Made by a program: the position numbers and the translations under genes. From Winogradskyella jejuensis (GTDB lineage: Bacteria; Bacteroidota; Bacteroidia; Flavobacteriales; Flavobacteriaceae): 64,000 nt of DNA. Every line of letters starts with the position of its first letter. Within the stretch, counting starts at the first letter, position 1. The notes beneath the pieces are model-generated. The model saw only the letters and a program-made list of their open reading frames with translations. It was not told the origin of the DNA and ran no database searches. Where the stretch lies: the NCBI RefSeq assembly GCF_900129745.1, contig NZ_FQWS01000001.1, positions 1,054,001-1,118,000 on the forward strand, given 5' to 3'. Below, piece by piece: positions 42,208 to 50,343 of the stretch.

Positions 42208-42894
42208 TTAATCATTACCCATAGGGCTGATTTTTTCAATTTGCTCTTTACTTTTCTCATACATTTCTGGGAAAAGCCCTTGGGTAAGTAGTATAATACC
42301 AAAAACTAAAATAGCTAAGGCTACTATTTTTTTGGTTTTAAAAATTCGACGTGGTGTAAGCTTACTTCGTAAACGTTTTGCAGCAGCAATTTTAAATAAA
42401 TCAACAACAAAGTAGGTGACTAGCATAGTCACAACAAACACTAAAGTACCGTTTTTAGAAGTTGTAAGAGAGGTTCCTATAACAATAAAACCTAACCAAC
42501 CGAGTAGAACACCAACATTAATAAAGTTGAGTAAAAAACCTTTAATAAATAACTTTCCGTAACCCTTTTTTATTTCAACCTTGTGATATTCTCGCACAAT
42601 AGACCTAAATGATTTTGAAGTTTTTATAAAAGTGATAACACCATAGACAACCAATAAAACTCCGCCAAAAACTAAGAAACTTGGGTCGTCTTTTACTTTA
42701 TCTACGAGTCTGTTAGTACTAAGAAAAGCTAATACTATAAAAACAACATCTGCTAGAATAACACCTAAATCAAAAATAAGGGCGCTTGTGAATCCTTTTG
42801 TTGCACTGGTTTCTAATAGCACAAAAAATACAGGACCAATAGTAAAGGCGAGTATAATTCCAAAAGGAATTGCTGTTAATATATCGTCGAACAT
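42208..42894 (-). CDS. LysE family amino-acid exporter
   Basis: The 228-residue protein has about six membrane helices. It begins with ILTAIPFGIILAFTIGPVFFVLLETS, where the GP and nearby apolar residues correspond to the LysE/RhtB motif GPG. LysE-type proteins export amino acids or similar metabolites in exchange for protons. Substrate specificity cannot be read. It stands alone, and the downstream intergenic 64 bp hold no visible signal. Confidence 0.8.
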   Translation of the reverse strand: MFDDILTAIPFGIILAFTIGPVFFVLLETSATKGFTSALIFDLGVILADVVFIVLAFLSTNRLVDKVKDDPSFLVFGGVLLVVYGVITFIKTSKSFRSIVREYHKVEIKKGYGKLFIKGFLLNFINVGVLLGWLGFIVIGTSLTTSKNGTLVFVVTMLVTYFVVDLFKIAAAKRLRSKLTPRRIFKTKKIVALAILVFGIILLTQGLFPEMYEKSKEQIEKISPMGND

Positions 42895-42955
42895 GTAAAC
42901 ATGATGGTTTACACAAATGTAAGAAAGTTATAAGTAATTAAATAGCCATCTCTTA

Positions 42956-42980
42956 CATCGACTCCGCTCAGTGACTGACA
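42956..42980 (+). repeat. Dispersed short repeat copy
   Basis: ATCGACTCCGCTCAGTGACTGACA at 42957-42980 matches the form CTCGACNNCGCTCAGNNTGACA apart from two extra bases before TGACA. It is between the LysE and GIN-domain genes. Confidence 0.55.
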
Positions 42981-42994
42981 CTTCTTATTGTAAA

Positions 42995-43666
42995 TTACAT
43001 TCGTTTTACACGACCGCCGAGAACTGTTTTTTGGTCTATTTCTTTTGGATTTCCGTAAATGTATACGTCGCCTCCTGCCCTAACTCTAACTTCCACAAAC
43101 TCTGAAGCATTAACTCTTGCTTCTCCAGCTGCATTTATAGAAACTTCAGTGTTTTGCGTTTTGAAGTTTTCGCCATAGAATTCACCGCCAGTATAAATAG
43201 AAATATCTTGATTTTTTGATTCGCCTGTTAAAGTAATCTCTCCGCCAGTAACTGCTCTAACATCTGTATAAGTTGCTTTTACATCTGCAGTTATCTTTCC
43301 GCCTTCTTGGGCTTTAAATTTAATATCAAATTGATCTATAGTATTTTCTACAGTAATATCTGCGCCTTCGTTAGCATCAATAATATCTACAGAAGTATAA
43401 TATAGCGTAACTTTTGTGTTATTACCGTCATAGGATTCTTCAAGCTCCATACGGATTTTAAGCTTTCCATTTTTGTTAACCACCTGAACGTTTCTTCGGT
43501 TACGACCTTCAATAATCACTTTATTTTCGTTTGACTTAATCATAGTTACGTTGATTAAATCAAAAGCTTTAAACTCTGAAAATTCGCCTATTTTTTTCTC
43601 GATAGTATTTTGAGAAAACACTGTTGTTGTAATAACTAGAATAAGTATTGTGATTATTTTTTTCAT
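42995..43666 (-). CDS. Secreted GIN domain (DUF2807) protein
   Basis: The 223-residue protein has a signal peptide (residues 1-18, ending VFSQ) and then repeated short beta strands with aspartate and glycine turns (TYTDVRAVTGGEITLTGES, YTGGEFYGENF). This is the right-handed parallel beta-helix pattern of GIN/DUF2807 proteins. It ends with a KTVLGGRVKRM segment, typical of the family C-terminus. These are abundant secreted or membrane-associated proteins of Bacteroidota with no established activity. It is monocistronic here. Confidence 0.8.
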   Translation of the reverse strand: MKKIITILILVITTTVFSQNTIEKKIGEFSEFKAFDLINVTMIKSNENKVIIEGRNRRNVQVVNKNGKLKIRMELEESYDGNNTKVTLYYTSVDIIDANEGADITVENTIDQFDIKFKAQEGGKITADVKATYTDVRAVTGGEITLTGESKNQDISIYTGGEFYGENFKTQNTEVSINAAGEARVNASEFVEVRVRAGGDVYIYGNPKEIDQKTVLGGRVKRM

Positions 43667-43734
43667 CTTAATTGAAGAATTTTAGAATTATACTTGTAAA
43701 GATTAATAAACAAACGATTTGTTACAGTTTTTAT

Positions 43735-43968
43735 TTAAAAACGAATCACTTTATCTGAAAAGAACCATATTAACTGTACTTCTTTTCCTGATTGCTTTTC
43801 TATAATTTTTCGTCTTGGTGAAAAAATAGCAGCTACAACAGCAGAAATTACACCAGGTAAAGGACTATTTCCGTTTAATAAAACTGTTTTTAAAAAGAAA
43901 AAAAGAATTAAAAATATAACTAAGAATATGAGAAGAGATGCGAGTATGGCTTTAGTATTGGAATTCAT
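43735..43968 (-). CDS. Small hypothetical membrane protein
   Basis: The 77-residue protein has one or two hydrophobic segments (ILASLLIFLVIFLILFFFL, near residues 8-26, and a shorter one near 39-50) and a basic C-terminus. I do not recognise the family. It follows the YbjQ-type gene by 2 bp and so belongs to a three-gene unit with the zinc-ribbon protein. Confidence 0.6.
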   Translation of the reverse strand: MNSNTKAILASLLIFLVIFLILFFFLKTVLLNGNSPLPGVISAVVAAIFSPRRKIIEKQSGKEVQLIWFFSDKVIRF

Positions 43969-43970
43969 AA

Positions 43971-44270
43971 TTATACCAAAACCTTTACAGCTGTACCGGT
44001 TACCGAAACCATAGGATAGTTAGTAGTGGTTAACTCAATTTCTATTTTTATACCAACAATAGCATTTGCACCTAGTGCTTTTGCATTATCTGTTAAGGAC
44101 TGAAATGCACGCTCTTTAACTTTGTCAACACTGTCTTGGATTTTTTTATAGTATTTGCTTTGACTAAAGCCAACTGATAATGTTTCATCATTAATTGCAA
44201 CACCAGTTACAATACCTAAATAGTCTGCAATTTTAAAACCTTCAATAGAGTTTGTTGTTGTTAATATCAT
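43971..44270 (-). CDS. YbjQ family protein
   Basis: The 99-residue protein belongs to the YbjQ/UPF0145 family. It has GIVTGVAINDETL, then KERAFQSLTDNAKALGANAI and the closing VGIKIEIELTTTNY strand pair. These small proteins form pentameric rings, and their role is unknown, with heavy-metal binding suggested. Its start overlaps the preceding zinc-ribbon gene by 4 bp. The length is typical at about 100. Confidence 0.85.
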   Translation of the reverse strand: MILTTTNSIEGFKIADYLGIVTGVAINDETLSVGFSQSKYYKKIQDSVDKVKERAFQSLTDNAKALGANAIVGIKIEIELTTTNYPMVSVTGTAVKVLV

Positions 44271-44518
44271 AAAGATTTTGTTTTAAGATAGGCTTGCCAT
44301 AACTCTTGAGGGTTATTCACAGATAAATCTACTTTACCGCAAGACCCACAGATTTGTGCTTTTAAGGCTCCTTTTTCAAATTTATTAAAAAAGACATTAT
44401 CTGTTGTTTTTATTTCTATAGATAAATCTTTTTTAGCATTTCCGTGACCAAAATCTACAATGCGCATCTCATGCATTATTTTTGAAGAACCACAGGCACT
44501 ACAGATATCTGATTTCAT
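44267..44518 (-). CDS. Small zinc-ribbon protein
   Basis: The 83-residue protein has two CxxC knuckles, CSAC at 6-9 and CGSC at 57-60, which would bind one zinc ion. I do not recognise the rest (IVDFGHGNAKKDLSIEIKTT). It is the first gene of a unit with a YbjQ-type protein and a membrane protein, overlapping by 4 bp, and the function is unknown. Confidence 0.65.
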   Translation of the reverse strand: MKSDICSACGSSKIMHEMRIVDFGHGNAKKDLSIEIKTTDNVFFNKFEKGALKAQICGSCGKVDLSVNNPQELWQAYLKTKSL

Positions 44519-44579
44519 AATTTATAGAGATTATAATTTCTATATAGGTAATACTTATTTGAAGTTTGTTACAGTTTGA

Positions 44580-46814
44580 CTAATCTTCAGGTTTTCCTAC
44601 CATAAAAAAGTCGAGATGTTTTTTTACAAGGTCTGTATTCTTAACTTTTACAACAACTTCATCTCCAAGTTGGTAGATGGTGTCCGTCTTTTTACCGACC
44701 ATAGCATATTGGTCTTGATCAAAATAGTAATGGTCGTCTTTCATATCACGAACACTCACCATACCTTCGCATTTATTGGATATAATTTCTACATAAATAC
44801 CCCAATCGGTTACACCAGATATAACACCAACAAATTCCTCATCTTGGTGGTCTTGCATAAAACGAATTTGCATGTATTTAATAGAATCGCGCTCTGCTTT
44901 TGTCGCTAAATATTCCATATTACTGCTGTGCTTACATTTTTCCTCGTAAACCTCTTCGTTAGCTGATTTACCGCCATCTAAATAATGTTGTAGTAAACGA
45001 TGTGCCATAACATCTGGATAACGACGGATTGGTGAGGTAAAATGGCTATAATAATCGAAAGCTAAACCGTAATGTCCAATATTATGCGTCGTATATTCCG
45101 CCTTGGACATGGTACGGATGGTTAATGTATCTACAAGATTTTGCTCTTTTTTACCCACAACATCTTTTAATAAATTATTTAATGATGAGGCTACTGAATT
45201 TTTATCCTTAAAATTCAGTTTATGTCCAAAACGACTCACTACGGTTTGAAGCTGCGCTAATTTAGCTTCGTCTGGCTCGTCGTGTACACGATATACAAAG
45301 GTTTTTTTAGGATTTTGTTTTCCTATAAATTCTGAAACTTTTCGGTTAGCTAATAACATAAACTCTTCTATGAGTTTATTAGCATCACGACTAGTTTTAA
45401 AGAATACGCCAACTGGATTTGCTTCTTCGTCCAGATTGAATTTTACTTCAACTTTATCGAAAGAAATAGCACCTTCGCGCATACGTTTGGCTCGCATTTT
45501 CTTAGCTAGTCTGTCTAAAACTAAAACGGCTTCAGCAATTTGCGAATCCGTATTATATTCTTTTCCTGTTAAAGAAACTTCAGTTGGAATTGTTGTATTT
45601 AACTGAGACGCCTCGACTGCGCTCAGCGTGACAGTAGGATTATTTTCTATAATTGCTTGCGCTTCTTCGTAAGCAAAACGTGCATCAGAATACGTCACTG
45701 TTCTACCAAACCATTGGTCTTTAATTTCGGCTTTGTTATTTATTTTAAACACTGCAGAAAAGGTGTATTTTTCTTCATGTGGCCGCAAAGAACATGCACC
45801 GTTAGATAAACGTTCTGGTAGCATTGGTACGACGCGGTCTACTAAATAAATTGAGGTGGCGCGCTCGTATGCTTCGTCATCTAAAACTGTCTCTGGTTTT
45901 ACATAATGTGAAACGTCTGCAATGTGAATTCCGATTTCGTAATCGCCATTTTCTAAAACTTTAAACGATAAAGCATCATCAAAATCTTTAGCATCTTTTG
46001 GATCAATGGTAAACGTTAAATCTTTACGCATATCTCGACGTTTTTTTATTTCGTCTTCAGTAATAGAAATGTCTAAATTATTAGCGTATTCTTCAACTTC
46101 GTGAGGGAACTCGTGTGGTAAACCGTATTCTGCTAAAATAGAATGTATCTCGGTGCTGTGCTCTCCTGGTTTTCCTAAAACTTGAAGCACTTTTCCGTAA
46201 GGCGAATCTGCTTTTTCTGGCCAATCTTCTAGAGATACAAGCACTTTATCTCCATCTTCCGCCTTGTTAATTTTATTAATAGGTACAAAAATATCTTTGT
46301 ACATCTTAGTACTATCCGCAACTACAAAAGCAAAATTCTTTTTGTCTTGTATTTGAATAGTACCTACATACTCTGTTCTGGCACGTTTTAAAATATTGGT
46401 AATTTCTCCTTCTAGCTTACCTCGTTTACGTCGTTTGTAAGCGTAAAATTCTACTTCGTCACCATCTAAGGCTTTATTAATATTGTTTGAAGCAATAAAT
46501 ACATCATCTTCAAAATCATCTGAGATTACATAACCATTTCCTTTGGCTGATAAATCTAAAATACCAGTATAATATTCTGCAGTAATTATAGCTTTATACT
46601 TACCTCTATCGACTTGTTCTATTTCTTGTCTTGCGGTAAGCTTAGCTAAAGTTTTAATGATTTGGTTGCGACTACTTGCGTCGTTTACACCAAGTATAGC
46701 GCCTATTTGTTTGTAATTAAAGGATTTGTTTCGCTCTTTTTTTAAAATACTAAGTATTGTATTTGTTAGGTTAGAAATGTCTTTATTGGATTTCTTTTTT
46801 TTCTTTCTTGTCAT
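44580..46814 (-). CDS. rnr: Ribonuclease R
   Basis: Rnr is a processive 3'-5' exoribonuclease that degrades structured RNA. The 744-residue protein has an N-terminal winged-helix-like domain (residues 1-60) and two cold-shock domains. The RNB catalytic domain holds FTIDPKDAKDFDDALSF (metal-binding aspartates), and a C-terminal S1 domain follows (DDEFVGVISGVTDWGIYV-like). Near residues 392-405 a stretch NPTVTLSAVEASQL is encoded by the dispersed repeat, so the protein carries an in-frame insertion between the RNB core strands. The leader contains a hairpin at 46836-46855. Confidence 0.96.
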   Translation of the reverse strand: MTRKKKKKSNKDISNLTNTILSILKKERNKSFNYKQIGAILGVNDASSRNQIIKTLAKLTARQEIEQVDRGKYKAIITAEYYTGILDLSAKGNGYVISDDFEDDVFIASNNINKALDGDEVEFYAYKRRKRGKLEGEITNILKRARTEYVGTIQIQDKKNFAFVVADSTKMYKDIFVPINKINKAEDGDKVLVSLEDWPEKADSPYGKVLQVLGKPGEHSTEIHSILAEYGLPHEFPHEVEEYANNLDISITEDEIKKRRDMRKDLTFTIDPKDAKDFDDALSFKVLENGDYEIGIHIADVSHYVKPETVLDDEAYERATSIYLVDRVVPMLPERLSNGACSLRPHEEKYTFSAVFKINNKAEIKDQWFGRTVTYSDARFAYEEAQAIIENNPTVTLSAVEASQLNTTIPTEVSLTGKEYNTDSQIAEAVLVLDRLAKKMRAKRMREGAISFDKVEVKFNLDEEANPVGVFFKTSRDANKLIEEFMLLANRKVSEFIGKQNPKKTFVYRVHDEPDEAKLAQLQTVVSRFGHKLNFKDKNSVASSLNNLLKDVVGKKEQNLVDTLTIRTMSKAEYTTHNIGHYGLAFDYYSHFTSPIRRYPDVMAHRLLQHYLDGGKSANEEVYEEKCKHSSNMEYLATKAERDSIKYMQIRFMQDHQDEEFVGVISGVTDWGIYVEIISNKCEGMVSVRDMKDDHYYFDQDQYAMVGKKTDTIYQLGDEVVVKVKNTDLVKKHLDFFMVGKPED
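45610..45635 (+). repeat. Dispersed short repeat copy inside rnr, in frame
   Basis: CCTCGACTGCGCTCAGCGTGACA at 45611-45633 is the best-preserved copy of the element. It keeps the rnr reading frame and encodes TVTLSAVEA on the minus strand. The flanking protein stays well conserved on both sides. Confidence 0.75.
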
Positions 46815-46835
46815 TTATAATTTTGTCATTTCATT

Positions 46836-46855
46836 TTCCTGAAAAGTGTCAGGAA
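46836..46855 (-). promoter_or_regulatory. Hairpin in the rnr leader
   Basis: TTCCTGA at 46836-46842 pairs with TCAGGAA at 46849-46855 around a 6-nt loop, 22 bp upstream of the rnr ATG. If the -7 element at 46908-46915 is used it would lie in the rnr 5' untranslated region. It lacks a T-run, so it is not a normal terminator, and it could also be a repeat relic. Confidence 0.45.
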
Positions 46856-46907
46856 TTCTTTCTATAATCCACTTAATATCAGGCGAAGAAATTATATTAA
46901 GTTTCTA

Positions 46908-46915
46908 CAAAGCTA
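46908..46915 (-). promoter_or_regulatory. Candidate -7 promoter element of rnr
   Basis: The minus strand reads TAGCTTTG, a TAnnTTTG match, which would give a leader of about 90 nt. No -33 TTG is seen at the expected place. Confidence 0.4.
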
Positions 46916-47396
46916 AGCTATTAAAATTTAATAAGACTTTTTTAAGGTTAAATCAATTTAAAATTTGAGTTATCCACAATTATAATATCATACATTTTTT
47001 CTTTTCTAAAATTTAAAATAAAAATGATGGTTATTATAGTTTGTTAATAGCGGTATAACTTTTTATAGTGTTAGTTGTAAAAATGACTTACTGTTTTCTA
47101 TTAACAAGTTATAAGCTAATTAAAGACCTAGAATTCAGTGCTTTTTGATTTACTATTCACAAGTGTTAATAACCTATACTAACGCGTTAATTTTAATAAG
47201 TCTTTTACAATTTTATGTTAGTAGACATACTTTTTTGTCTGATAACTCATCTAAAATTAAATGCTAATTTTTTTGGTTATCTAAAACCAATTTTGGTTTG
47301 TAATTTTTATTGAGAAAATAAAATATTACTTCTAAATACTTGTCAACACTTATTAACAAGTAATGAATACGCATATCAACCAATTTGAAATAATTG

Positions 47397-47404
47397 TAAC
47401 TTTG
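47397..47404 (+). promoter_or_regulatory. -7 promoter element of rpiB
   Basis: TAACTTTG, the same octamer as in the tatA promoter, lies 26 bp upstream of the rpiB ATG. The -33 side is unclear. Confidence 0.5.
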
Positions 47405-47430
47405 ACCAAAGTATAACACAACACAAGAAT

Positions 47431-47865
47431 ATGAAAATCTCGATAGGTAATGACCACGCAGGTCCGGATTACAAACAAGCTATTGTAAAACATCTCCAAA
47501 CTAAAGGAATTACTGTAACTAATTATGGTACAGATTCTTTTGATAGCGTAGATTACCCAGATTTTGTGCATCCTGTAGCTAAAGATGTTAATGAAGCAAA
47601 AGTAGATTTTGGTATTCTTATTTGTGGTTCTGCAAATGGTGTAGCTATGACGGCTAATAAGTATCCTAACGTACGTGCTGGTATATGCTGGATAAACGAA
47701 ATTACAGAGCTCACCAGACAACATAATAATGCTAATATTATTTGTATACCAGCTAGATATACAGCTATACCACAAGCTATAAAAATGGTAGATACATTTT
47801 TAGAAACGGCTTTTGAAGGCGGTCGCCACCAGAAACGCGTTGATAAAATACCAATGAGCTGTTAA
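47431..47865 (+). CDS. rpiB: Ribose 5-phosphate isomerase B
   Basis: RpiB interconverts ribose 5-phosphate and ribulose 5-phosphate in the pentose phosphate pathway. The 144-residue protein has the RpiB/LacA fold with ISIGNDHAG near the N-terminus (D8, H9), VDYPDFVHPVA, and the catalytic cysteine C65 in ICGSANGVAMTANK. It ends ARYTAIPQAIKMVDTFLE and GGRHQKRVDKI, as in other members. The cation exporter follows 1 bp after its stop, so the two form one transcript. A long antisense frame over this gene is a shadow. Confidence 0.95.
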   Translation: MKISIGNDHAGPDYKQAIVKHLQTKGITVTNYGTDSFDSVDYPDFVHPVAKDVNEAKVDFGILICGSANGVAMTANKYPNVRAGICWINEITELTRQHNNANIICIPARYTAIPQAIKMVDTFLETAFEGGRHQKRVDKIPMSC

Positions 47866-47866
47866 A

Positions 47867-48784
47867 ATGGGTCACGGTCATTCTCATCATCATTCTCATA
47901 GTCATAAAGACGTTAACGGCCGCAATCTTTTAATTTCTATCGTATTAAATATTGCCATTACTGCAGCTCAAGTTATTGGAGGTATAGTGTCTGGTAGCTT
48001 AGCTCTTTTAAGTGATGCATTGCATAATTTTAGTGATGTTATCTCATTAGTAATAAGTTACATTGCAAATAAACTTGTAAAACAAAAAGCATCTTTAGAA
48101 CGTACTTTTGGTTATAAACGTGCAGAAATTTTGGCGGCTTTTATTAATGCTTCTACTCTTGTAATTGTAGCAATACTGTTAATCTTTGAAGCAGTTAAAC
48201 GATTTCAAAATCCTCAAGACATTAAGTCTAATTTAGTTATTTGGCTATCGATAATTGCAATATTAGGTAATGGCCTAAGTGTACTGTTGCTTAAAAAAAG
48301 TGCTGATGATAACATGAATCTTAAAAGTGCCTACCTCCATCTTTTAACAGATATGATGGCAAGTGTAGCTGTGTTGATTGGAGGTCTCTTAATGAAGTAT
48401 TATCAGGTTTATTGGGTAGATAGTGCTTTAACTTTAGCTATAGCATTATATCTTATAGTTATGGGTTGGGATTTACTAAAAAACTCCACCAAAGTTTTGA
48501 TGTTATTTACACCAGATGATATTCCTATAGATACGATTATAAAAGATGTTCAAACGATTGAATCTATAAAAAATGTACACCATGTACATGTTTGGCAATT
48601 AAATGAAGATGAAATTCATTTTGAAGGTCATATAGATTTTACAGATGATATATCACTTTCAGAATTTGATACTATCCTTCATCAGGTTGAAGAACTTTTA
48701 CTACATAAATATAATATCAATCATATCAATATTCAACCAGAATACGGTAAGCATGATAATAAAGAAATTATAGTACAAGACTAA
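47867..48784 (+). CDS. Cation diffusion facilitator family metal exporter
   Basis: The 305-residue protein starts with a histidine-rich stretch (HGHSHHHSHSH, residues 3-13) and has six membrane helices. The metal-binding ALLSDALHNFSD in helix II and HLLTDMMASVAVL in helix V supply the HD pairs, followed by a cytoplasmic C-terminal domain with HHVHVWQLN. CDF proteins export zinc, cadmium or cobalt in exchange for protons. The His-rich start favours zinc. It follows rpiB by 1 bp, an unexplained but apparently fixed pairing. Confidence 0.93.
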   Translation: MGHGHSHHHSHSHKDVNGRNLLISIVLNIAITAAQVIGGIVSGSLALLSDALHNFSDVISLVISYIANKLVKQKASLERTFGYKRAEILAAFINASTLVIVAILLIFEAVKRFQNPQDIKSNLVIWLSIIAILGNGLSVLLLKKSADDNMNLKSAYLHLLTDMMASVAVLIGGLLMKYYQVYWVDSALTLAIALYLIVMGWDLLKNSTKVLMLFTPDDIPIDTIIKDVQTIESIKNVHHVHVWQLNEDEIHFEGHIDFTDDISLSEFDTILHQVEELLLHKYNINHINIQPEYGKHDNKEIIVQD

Positions 48785-48927
48785 TATTCTTACAAAATTT
48801 TACACTTTCTTAACTATATATAACTTTTAATATTGTTTTTTTGGAGTGAAAGATTTCTAACCATAAATTAGGCTGGTTATTAAGTAAATAGCATTCTGTA
48901 TTATTAATCGGGGGAATAATTATACAG

Positions 48928-48963
48928 AAAAAACCTAGAGATTATTCTCTAGGTTTTTTGATT
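48928..48963 (+). terminator. Intrinsic terminator downstream of the CDF gene
   Basis: AAAAAACCTAGAG at 48928-48940 pairs perfectly with CTCTAGGTTTTTT at 48947-48959 around ATTATT. It lies 143 bp after the CDF stop. The stretch between them, 48785-48927, has no plausible gene and might hold a small RNA ending at this hairpin. Confidence 0.8.
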
Positions 48964-48994
48964 TAAATTTGTTGTGACTTAACAGTACTATTTC

Positions 48995-49438
48995 ATGCTA
49001 CAGATTCATATAAAAGATTTTTCGCAATTAACAACAAAGGAGCTATACAGTTTACTTCAACTTAGAAGTGAGGTTTTTGTAGTAGAACAAGATTGTGTAT
49101 ATCAAGATGTTGATGGAAAAGATGTAAAAGCACTTCATGTGTTAGGACACAAAGAAGGAAAATTAGTGGCTTATACGCGCATTTTTAAATCCGGTGATTA
49201 TTTTAATGAAGCTAGTATTGGTAGAGTAGTAGTTAAAGAAAACCAACGCCAACATAAGTATGGTTATGATATTATGGAAGCTTCTATAAAAGCTATTGAA
49301 GACCATTATAAAACAAATACAATTGTAATATCTGCACAAACCTATCTCAAACGGTTTTACAATAATTTAAGTTTTAAAGAAGTGGGAGAGGAGTACCTTG
49401 AAGATGGTATTCCACATATAAAAATGAAGAAAAACTAA
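48995..49438 (+). CDS. GNAT family N-acetyltransferase, ElaA-like
   Basis: The 147-residue protein resembles ElaA. It has TTKELYSLLQLRSEVFVVEQDCVYQDVDGKD at the start, then GRVVVKENQRQHKYGYDIM with the acetyl-CoA loop region (Q-x2-x-G motif) and FYNNLSFKEVGEEYLEDGIPH at the end. GNAT enzymes transfer an acetyl group from acetyl-CoA, and the ElaA substrate is not known. It is convergent with the OmpA-like gene, overlapping by 4 bp. Confidence 0.87.
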   Translation: MLQIHIKDFSQLTTKELYSLLQLRSEVFVVEQDCVYQDVDGKDVKALHVLGHKEGKLVAYTRIFKSGDYFNEASIGRVVVKENQRQHKYGYDIMEASIKAIEDHYKTNTIVISAQTYLKRFYNNLSFKEVGEEYLEDGIPHIKMKKN

Positions 49439-50259
49439 TCTACAACTTTAGTTACTAATAATTCTACGCGTCTATCAAGTCGCTGGGGTCCACCAAGTGG
49501 AAATTTACGCTTCATACCCACGTATTTCATTCGGCGTTTACTCACGCCTTTACTCGCTAAATATTCATAGATATATTTTGCTCGCGCATAAGACAAGTTG
49601 CGTTTTTTGGTCTTGCCATCAATAGCGTCTCGTTCGCCATTAGTACAACACACATGACCTTCAATAGTAAAGTAAATATCTTTTCGTTTTGCTAAGATTT
49701 CAGCAACTTTGATAAGAACAACCTTAGACTCTGGGATGAGATAACTGTATCCACGCTCAAACAAAAGGTTTTCTAGTAATATTTTATCACCTACTTTTAA
49801 ATCGCCACTAAGGATAGATTCTAGTTTTTCAGAATTAAAGTTATTCCTTCTAGGTGGATAAACAGGAGAAACTGTAATTTCAACTTTTCTATTAAGTCCT
49901 CTAATTTTATGAACTTCATCTTCCTTTACAATACGAAGAAGTAGCTCTCCTTTCCCATCAGTGTTCGTAATTAAGGACTCATCAAATTCATTATTTGTAA
50001 GGACTTCTTTTATAGCATTAGCGCGATTTTGAGAGAGCTTCATGTTATATGAATGACTTCCTCTATCATCACAAAAACCATATATAGAAATTTTACTAAT
50101 ATCAATAGATTCCACATCGTCTAAGAACAAAAGAAGACGATGCATTTCGGTTTCTGGGATAGAATACATATCTGTTTCAAAATAAACGACATGCTTTATC
50201 TCGGTCTGAGAAAATAGAAGTTGAAAACCTAAAAAAGCAAAAAAACAGAACTTTTTCAT
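49435..50259 (-). CDS. Secreted protein with two OmpA-like domains
   Basis: The 274-residue protein has a signal peptide (residues 1-18) and two OmpA C-terminal-like domains in tandem. The first runs from about residue 24 to 132, with IYGFCDDRGSHSYNMKLSQNRA. The second runs from about 160 to 272, with IEGHVCCTNGERDAIDGKTKKR and LSYARAKYIYEYLASKGVSK. OmpA-like domains bind the diaminopimelate of peptidoglycan. A duplicated domain without a barrel or a lipid anchor is unusual. It may be a periplasmic peptidoglycan-binding linker, and no partner is visible. Confidence 0.8.
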   Translation of the reverse strand: MKKFCFFAFLGFQLLFSQTEIKHVVYFETDMYSIPETEMHRLLLFLDDVESIDISKISIYGFCDDRGSHSYNMKLSQNRANAIKEVLTNNEFDESLITNTDGKGELLLRIVKEDEVHKIRGLNRKVEITVSPVYPPRRNNFNSEKLESILSGDLKVGDKILLENLLFERGYSYLIPESKVVLIKVAEILAKRKDIYFTIEGHVCCTNGERDAIDGKTKKRNLSYARAKYIYEYLASKGVSKRRMKYVGMKRKFPLGGPQRLDRRVELLVTKVVD

Positions 50260-50343
50260 TTGAGGTGTTTTCGCTTAAAAGAATAGCTAATAAAAACTAT
50301 AATTACAGCTGTTACACCTTATAAATATATAAAATTTAGATGT

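Larger units (their letters stand above)
46815..47430. other. Candidate replication origin (oriC): gene-free A+T-rich stretch with DnaA-box-like 9-mers
   Basis: This 616-bp stretch between the divergent rnr and rpiB genes contains no plausible gene. It has one perfect DnaA box TTATCCACA (46970-46978, plus strand). Near-matches are CTATTCACA (47153-47161), TTATTAACA (47350-47358), CTATTAACA (47098-47106), and on the minus strand CTATTAACA (47042-47050) and TTATTAACA (47164-47172). The motif YTATTNACAAGT occurs three times. Parts of it also serve as promoters of rnr and rpiB. The origin call is inference. Confidence 0.5.

Noticed and set aside
47353..47775. Minus-strand frame of 140 codons antisense to rpiB
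   Set aside because: It overlaps a clear RpiB gene, has no motif and covers the candidate origin edge.
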